NCBI GenBank assembly: GCA_015852425.1
Contig: JAAAIG010000143.1
Coordinates: 3,564-57,686, forward strand
DNA length: 54,123 nucleotides
From: Gryganskiella cystojenkinii
Lineage: Eukaryota > Mortierellomycota > Mortierellomycetes > Mortierellales > Mortierellaceae
Reading direction: 5' to 3'
The notes under the pieces were generated by a model that saw only the letters and a list, made by a program, of their open reading frames with translations, was not told where the DNA came from and ran no database searches. Both the position numbers and the translations under genes were made by a program. Shown piece by piece: positions 47,248 through 54,123 of the stretch (positions are counted from its first letter, which is position 1; every line of letters begins with the position of its first letter).

Positions 47248-50200
47248 ATGGCCTCGCCCAACCAAGGCAAGGCACCAACGGGCCAGCCTTTCACCTCCAC
47301 CTCCTCTTCCTCACAACAACAACAACAGCGACATCATCAACAACAACAGGAGCAACATAATACCCAGCTGGGATTGCCAATATCCTCTTCCTCCCAGTTT
47401 TCCTCTCCTTCCTCTTCCTCTTCCGTCTCGACCGTGGTACCGCCCCTTTCAAACTTTCAGTCCTCTTCTTCCAACAGTAACAACAATAACACCAGCATAC
47501 CCTCGTTGCACTCTCGTCGAAGAAGAGCTACGTTGTTGGGTGAGCAACCTTTGATCATCACCACCCCGCCTGTCTCCTCCACTTCCCCCCCAAACAACAA
47601 CATTTCCTCAAGCAATGCGAGAAACGCCTTGATCGATCAACCAGAGAGGACCCCCGCAGGAGCCTCTGCGAACGCCATGGAGCTCGGATCCGTTTCCGGA
47701 GGAGCAGCAGCAATAACGACTACTGCACCTTCCGCGGAACCTCTGACCTCGGGCATCGTCGCCGCAGATTCCTTCAAGGAGGGCTACCAAGACTCTGCTT
47801 CGTCCACAAAACATAGCCCCCCCTCCTTCTTTGCCTCACTCCTCAACAAGCTCACTGGCCGGGGTGGAGTCGTCTCCAAACACTCTTCTCGCGTCATCCC
47901 CATCAATGCCTCCCGTACATCTCCCTTGATCCAACCCGAAACTGGGAAACCCTTTGTCTCCAATTCCGTCACGACTGCCCGATATACCCTCTGGGATTTC
48001 CTTCCAAAACAACTCTACGCTCAGTTTTCAAAGATCGCCAACGTTTATTTCTTGTTTGTAGCTTCTTTACAAATGGTGCCGAGTTGGTCCCCGACGGGGC
48101 AATACACGACCCTGGTCCCACTATTGGTGTTCTTGTCGATCGCGATTGCACATGAGGGGTACGATGATTGGCGTCGTCATCGACAGGATAGCGGAGAGAA
48201 CAATCAGCCGACCAACGTCTTTCGAAGTTATCGAAATGCGACCAACTCGATTTCATCAAGACCAGAACACTCATTTCCTCAGGAATCTTCGCCTTACCCC
48301 GTCTCTGCATCCGCATCCTCTCGCCATGCCTTCAACACCGGATCCTCTGGATTAGGATCAGGGGGGCCTATGGACACTGGAGGAGGGGGAGGTTCAGATC
48401 GAAGGGGTTCCACCTCATCAGCGACCGAGCTCTCGATTACTATCCCCTTGACCCCTGCTGCTTATTCACCTTCCCCCCAGCTGGCCGTTTTTCAAAAGAT
48501 CAAGTGGAAGGATCTGGCGGTCGGTGATATTGTTCGAGTGGATCAGAACGATTGGGTGCCTGCAGACCTGGTACTGTTACACTCTGCTGGGCACGAGGGA
48601 GGATGTTATGTCGAGACTGCAGCATTGGATGGTGAGACCAACCTAAAGCAACGACAGTCGCTCAAAGTCACGAACGATATTATCCGGACACCCGAGGATC
48701 TAGTGGCTTTCTCAGGTAAGAAAAAAAAATATTCTCACAAAGCACAGTCGACCTTGTTGTACCTTTGGCCCACTTCTCTTTCCTGCTTCTTTCAACGCTC
48801 CCCTTTGGGGGTGGCCGGGTAAAACAAAAACGAGATTGTCCAGAGGGCGAGAGAAACGCCGATGGGACGAAAGGAGTGGGCGCAAAGACCTACAATCACA
48901 AGGATTGGCGAACACAAAACAAAAGGCTGTATTGTTGACTTTGAAAAAAAAAAAAATCCGACTCAGTGAGCAAGTGGATCGGCATGGGAGTGAAGGGTTC
49001 GAAGGTTTCAAAGTTCTGGGAGAGTGGGTCAAGGTTTTTTCGTACGTCATTTATTCTCTTTCGCAGAAGGTCTGTTGGACAAGCGTTTTTTTTGTCATCA
49101 TCCCATCAGCCTTGCGTATTCTATTACCCGAGATATATCCTTCTAGCCCATTTGTTCAACAGCGCACCTGCAACAACCTGCACAGACAAGGGACTCCCAA
49201 ACCACACCAAACCAAAAAAAATGGAATCATCGACGGTAGCATGAGTGTGCTAGTTCATAGGAATACACTCTTGTAACTATTGGCGACGTTATTGATGTTT
49301 TCTGAAGACGACAGACAGCCAGCGGAAGGCACTGACGGTCGTGTGTGTGTGGAGGGGGATGGTTCGTGAGAGAAAAAGGCCAAAAAAAAAAAAGTGGGCG
49401 CAGGGTTGTATCCAGCTGACGCTCACTTAACACTAAATATAATCAAGGGAAATTTGATATTTGCATACAAATTGGTATATTTCAATGTCCACTTTGTTTG
49501 CATCTTGTACTAAATTCTTGCTTCACATTCTCATCCTCCAATTGGATCTTTAGGTTGCGCCCATACCGAACAACCCAATCCGGATCTTTACAACTTTGAG
49601 GGATACTTGGAACTTGGTCGAGGTAAGACCCTGCCTCGGTACCCTCTCAGCATCAACCAGGTCTTGCTCCGTGGCACGATCCTCAGGAACACGCCCTACA
49701 TCTACGGTCTTGTCGTCTTTTCAGGAGAAGACACCAAGATTCGTCAAAACGGTTCCAAAAATGTCCGTACCAAAGCCCCAAGTATGCAGCGGTTGATCAA
49801 CAAGGTCATCATCGTCATCTTTTCCATCGTCGTCTTTCTCTCGGCTCTCTGTACAGTCCTGTCTGCAGTCTGGAACAGCAATAACGATAAGGCTGGACAT
49901 TTGGCTTGGTACCTCACCGCCAAGGGTGTCTTGCACTCAGATACGGCCTCGGTGTTGTTTGGGTACATTGTCCTGTTCAACACCATGATCCCGATCTCAC
50001 TCTACGTCACCATGGAGCTGGTCAAGCTGATGCAAGCCTATTTCATCCATCACGACCTGGAGATGTATGATCCCATCTCGGACACACCCGCTGAAGCCCG
50101 TACGACCGTTATTAACGAGGAACTGGGACAAGTCAGTTATCTATTCTCGGACAAGACTGGAACATTGACCGAGAACATTATGATCTTTCGCAAGTTTTGT

Positions 50201-53200
50201 GTGGCGGGTCATTCGTTCAACCATGATCTGGACCCCGAATCCATCCAAAACCCTCAAAAGATGGCCCATGAGAACCAGGAGATGATGGTCGGAGGAGAGG
50301 GCCATGATCATTCGGGCTCTGGAAGCAGTGACGGTCAGGAGGTGCATCGACGACACAAATACAAGAGCAAAGCTGGAAAGGTGGTTGGAAAATTGAAGCG
50401 GTCCTCTCATCGCCGGAACCGAACTAGCACCGCGACAGGATATCAGAGTCTGGATGGTAATGAGGCGAACGTGACCGAGATGGAGACCAGTCAATCTGAA
50501 CAGTACCCGGACAGTATCCATGCAGGTCATCATCAAAAGCCTTCTTATGCCGAAACCATCGTCCCTTGCACGCCCACTTCACAACTGGTGCCGTTCCTCA
50601 AATCTGGAGCTCGCCACGCCATGACGGAGCGCATTCGATTTTTCTTATTGGCCATGGCGCTCTGTCATGACGCTGTCCCTGAACTCATGGATGAATCCGA
50701 CCCCGAGAGTTTCAAGTATCAGGCTGCCAGTCCTGATGAGAACGCACTTGTTGCGGGAGCCAAGGAACTGGGGTTCGTCTTTGTGGAACGCAGTCGAGGT
50801 GGGATTCGTGTCCGTTCTTTGCCGCAGTCCGAGCATGATATTCCTAAGGAGGAGTACTACGAGATCTTGAACGTGATTGAATTCTCGTCTAAGCGGAAAC
50901 GTATGTCAGTCGTGTACAGGATGCCGGACGGTCAGATCTGTTTGTTTACCAAGGGAGCAGATTCCATTATCCTGGAACGTGTCCGTGACCCTCAAACGGG
51001 GTTCAAAGACTTCGAGACAGCCTTGGATTCGCCCATGCCTGAGACGCCTTATTCGATGCGTGGATATGACGGCGCAGATCCCTTGGAGAGCTTAGAGTAT
51101 TCGAAATCGGACGTGATTCGAGGTCATCCCGCTCAGGATCGGTCTTCGACCTCTGCTGCCGCCGGTGTTGGATCTGCCCCTGCCCGCAGAACCTTGCCCT
51201 CGATAACCGCCCATCACGATCGTCAGAACTCGTTGGATTCGTTTGGTATGCAACCCAGCACGCCTATCCACCGGAAGCATTCCGAAGCCATTCAGCGACA
51301 GCAGGATGCAGTTGAAGAGGATGATCTCGGAGCCTACTTTTTCGGTCAGACCCCCGGTTGGACCCAATCCGAGATGTGGGAGTATCAGCAGACCATGGAT
51401 CATATTCAAGAATATGCCACGACGGGTCTTCGTACCTTGCTTTATGGACACCGATTCCTCTCCAAGGAAGAATACTCTCTCTGGTCGAAACAATACGCAG
51501 ACGCCCAGAGTGCCATCGAGGGTCGTCAAGAGAAACTCGAAGCTGTGGCTGAACTTTTGGAACAGAACTTGGACATGACCGGTGCGACCGCGATCGAAGA
51601 CAAGTTGCAGGTCGGTGTGCCTGAAACCATTGACAAGCTGCGTCGTGCCGGTATTCGTCTCTGGATGTTGACGGGAGACAAGCGCGAGACGGCTATCAAC
51701 ATTGGTTACTCGTGTCGGTTGATCAAGGATTATTCCTCGACTATTATTCTCGATGTACCCACACAGGCGCAGGCTCACAGAGCGATGAACAAGGCCATGA
51801 AGGACGTCAACAAAGGAAAATCGCGTCATGTTGTCGTCGTCATTGATGGTGCAACTCTGGGGATTGTCGAGCAATCTACAGAGTTGATGGATCTGTTTGT
51901 CGAGCTCGGTATTAGGGCCGATTCCGTGATCTGTTGTCGTGTCTCGCCCGCGCAAAAGGCAATAGTCGTCAAGACGGTCCGAGCCAAGTGCAAGAACACG
52001 GTCACGCTGGCCATTGGTGATGGTGCGAACGATATTGCCATGATCCAAGAGGCCAACGTCGGTATCGGTATCACCGGCAAAGAAGGTCTCCAAGCCGCAA
52101 GATCCAGTGACTATTCCATCGCTCAGTTCCGTTTCTTGGAAAGATTGTTGTTTGTCCATGGTCGTTGGTCCTATGTTCGAGTCTCGAAATTCGTCCTGGG
52201 AACGTTTTACAAGTGTGCAACTTTTTACCTCACCCAGGGGCTCTTCCAGTGTTTTACAGGATTCTCGGGAACCTCGCTTTATGAGCAATGGACCCTGTCC
52301 TTCTACAATACTTTGTTCTCTTCCTTGCCCGTCATGGTCGTTGGTATGTTTGAACAGGACCTCAAGGATTCGACTCTGTTGCTCGTCCCGGAACTGTACA
52401 CATTTGGTCAACGCAACCGTGGGTTCTCGCTCAAGACCTATGCGACTTGGATGGCTGCTGCCACGTACCAGGCCGTGGCCTCGATCATGGTTCCCCTCTG
52501 GATTGCAGGTGCGATTGGCAAATTCGGCGTCGAGCCCGATGATGAGGCCCTGTTCCCCATGGGTCTCGGCGTGTACACGACCATTGTCTTGGTCGTGACG
52601 TTCAAGATTGCGTATTTGGAAACTCACAACTGGTCCATCATGACACATATCACCACCTTCATGACGCTCGTGGCCTGGTTCGGGTACAATACTGTGTACT
52701 CGTTCTTTTACCCTCTTCGAACGGCCGGTTATCACGTACGGGGTGTCTTTCAACAACTCGCGGGTCATCTGCCGTTTTGGTTGACCATCATTGTCGCGTT
52801 TATGATTGCGATCCTACCCAATATCATGGCCAAGATCCTCAAAGCTCAGATCTTCCCCTCAGATGTCGATCTCTACCAGGCTCTGGAAAAGGACCCCGAG
52901 GCGGTTCAGCGATGGAAGGAATGGGAGGCCGAGTTGGGTCAACAGGGTGCCGAGGCTGAGGGTGTAACCGGTTCCAAGATCCAGAGACGTCTTTCCATTG
53001 CCGCGAGTATTGTCTCCCGACAGTCTTCTAGGATGGCTGCCGGAAGTATGTCGAGTCATCGTCGGAACCGATCCAAAACTTCCCAGAATCAGAGAGATAG
53101 CTCGATGACGAGGACGCCGAGACATACGACGGTGGGACGGCATTCAGAGGATGCGCAGAGGGACTCATTTGGTGAGGGACAGGATCAGGTCGGTGATCTA

Positions 53201-53440
53201 TGGACGGCGGGAACACACAGACGGGGTGCCAGTTCTGTGAGTCAATTGAGTCGGGACAAGAACAACAACCTACGCTCCTTGCACACGGCTGCCACGACGC
53301 CAAACTTTAACTACACGCCTCGGTCAGTTCCCCTGAACATGACTCCGTCCTCACCTACTTCGTTCAATAATGGTAGCTCTTTTGCCTCCCCAGGACCTTT
53401 GAGGAGAGCTTCCTCTGCAGGTGCTGCGACGGGACATTAG
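47248..53440 (+). CDS. P4-type ATPase (phospholipid flippase), Dnf3-like
   Basis: Aminophospholipid flippase of the P4-ATPase family, probably in Golgi, endosomal or plasma membrane. Two exons, 47248-48715 and 49554-53440, give 1784 residues, longer than most P4-ATPases. Residues 1-215 are a Ser/Gln/Asn-rich tail. TM1-2 follow LWDFLPKQLYAQFSKIANVY and LQMVPSWSPTGQYTTLVPLL. The actuator motif is ALDGETNLKQ. TM3-4 contain IPISLYVTMELVKLMQAY with the P4-type PISL. The phosphorylation motif is DKTGTLTEN, with Asp encoded near 50152. The hinge is GDGANDIAMIQEANVGIGIT. The C-terminal TM block runs to MIAILPNIMAKILK, followed by a Ser/Arg-rich tail. Large hydrophilic insertions lie before the A domain, after DKTGTLT and within the N domain, as is known for Dnf3. 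Assignment to Dnf3 rather than Drs2 or Dnf1 is by sequence feel and should be treated as moderate. Confidence 0.93.
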
Positions 53441-54123
53441 TTAGGGTACCTAAAAAATGAGCCCAAGTTCGGGTACTCGATTGTTTTATATTTTTTGTTT
53501 TCTCCTTCTTTTTTTGTGAATATCCATCCTCTTCCTCCTCTTCCTCTTTTTAGTACAAATCCATGTAACATACAACTTCTTAGCATTTCTTTTTGTAGCC
53601 GCGTTTCGTTATTAAATGTTTTTTACAAGTTTGTCTCGAGCATGGCCATTGAAACTTAAGGGTGCAGTCTCATTTGGACACGCGCTCCCTTTTTGCCATC
53701 ACTTTTTATCAGTTCTCGCTTTTGCTTTTCCTTCTCCACACTCACACACTCACACTCACATCCACTCTCACTTCTACTTTCTCCTATCTCCTCCAAGCTT
53801 CCTCAAGAGAGCCATATCTGTCGCTCAGCGACTTTACTGGTGAGTTTTTGATTTTCCCGTGCTTCTGGAACACCAAGGCCTTCTGTTGAAAGGCGGAAGG
53901 GGATATTTCTGTCCAAAGGCGTAGAGATACTTCTATTAAGGCGGTTGAGACCCTTCTCTCGTCGATAGATGGAAGACACTCTCGTCGAAGGACGGGATAG
54001 TCTGATGCGCCATGCCGTCCGCAAGTATGATTCTGTCTGTTGAGACACTTCTGTTGAAAGGCGGAAGCCACTCTCTTCGAAGGGCAGAACAGTCTCTAGG
54101 GACATGGATCCACCAGGCCAGAG
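53441..54123. other. P4-ATPase 3' region, CT-rich tract and right-edge repeats
   Basis: The first ~170 bp are T-rich 3' UTR. A CT/CA-rich tract (53700-53800) resembles a leader. GCGACTTTACTG|GTGAGT at about 53830 looks like a splice donor, so the first exon of a plus-strand gene may begin here, but too little is visible to call a product. Degenerate repeats fill the last 240 bp. Confidence 0.45.
53881..54095. repeat. Degenerate interspersed short repeats at the right edge
   Basis: TTCTGTTGAAAGGCGGAAG occurs exactly at 53881-53899 and 54049-54067. A diverged copy (TTCTATTAAGGCGGTTGA) lies at about 53931. A second unit, CTCTCGTCGAAGGACGGGAT, occurs at 53979 with diverged copies near 53955 (CTCTCGTCGATAGATGG) and 54071 (CTCTCTTCGAAGGGCAGAA). 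The two units tend to alternate. The array may continue beyond the window. Confidence 0.6.

Noticed and set aside
51092..52768. 558-codon open frame antisense to the P4-ATPase
   Set aside because: It lies wholly opposite a strongly conserved coding exon and encodes no recognisable domain. Long antisense frames arise from the codon bias of the true gene.

Overview
The window is nuclear DNA from a fungus. Genes are dense, with many short GT..AG introns (mostly 70-200 nt, acceptors usually TAG), pyrimidine-rich leaders and long homopolymers in introns and intergenic DNA. The protein set (Rab2, GATOR/SEA subunits, BuGZ, a Zn2Cys6 regulator, a Dnf3-like flippase, a bacterial-type GH63 glucosidase) fits an early-diverging filamentous fungus. 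I infer a Mortierella-like member of Mucoromycota/Mortierellomycota, but the species cannot be fixed from the sequence alone. A 20-base run of N (41868-41887) marks a scaffold gap.

Layout. 1-14.5 kb: a WDR59/Mtc5 gene cut by the left edge (-), an unrecognised Arg/Asp/Tyr-rich protein (-), the DNA polymerase alpha B subunit (+), and IML1/DEPDC5 (-). 15-25.4 kb: Rab2 (+), mitochondrial ATP synthase epsilon (-), PP2A B56 regulatory subunit (-), and the BuGZ/ZNF207 spindle and splicing zinc-finger protein (+). 25.7-30.4 kb: four small housekeeping genes: an At2g23090-like zinc protein (+), ribosomal protein uL14 (+), SmD2 (-) and Ost2/DAD1 (+). 31.2-35 kb: a cytosolic-looking GH63 glucosidase (+). 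35.5-39.6 kb: a Zn2Cys6 transcription factor with a poly-Q region (-). 39.6-42.7 kb: a long non-coding stretch with the gap. 42.7-44.6 kb: a membrane-anchored paraoxonase-like protein (+). 47.2-53.4 kb: a very large P4-ATPase (+). The right edge carries degenerate short repeats.

Exon models were built by hand from reading frame, splice signals and family conservation. In every complete gene the exon lengths sum to a multiple of three. Most genes are independent housekeeping genes. The main functional link is that IML1 (GATOR1/SEACIT) and WDR59 (GATOR2/SEACAT), antagonistic arms of TORC1 nutrient signalling, lie on the same strand within one 14.5-kb segment. Four divergent pairs (unknown/POLA2, IML1/Rab2, PP2A-B56/BuGZ, SmD2/DAD1) share upstream regions of about 280 to 1330 bp.

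I found no clear new multi-gene system. The best leads are a paraoxonase-like protein lacking several calcium ligands, a 6-nt microexon in the GH63 gene, an unrecognised low-complexity protein sharing a putative G1/S-type promoter with POLA2, the GATOR1/GATOR2 linkage, and the edge repeats.
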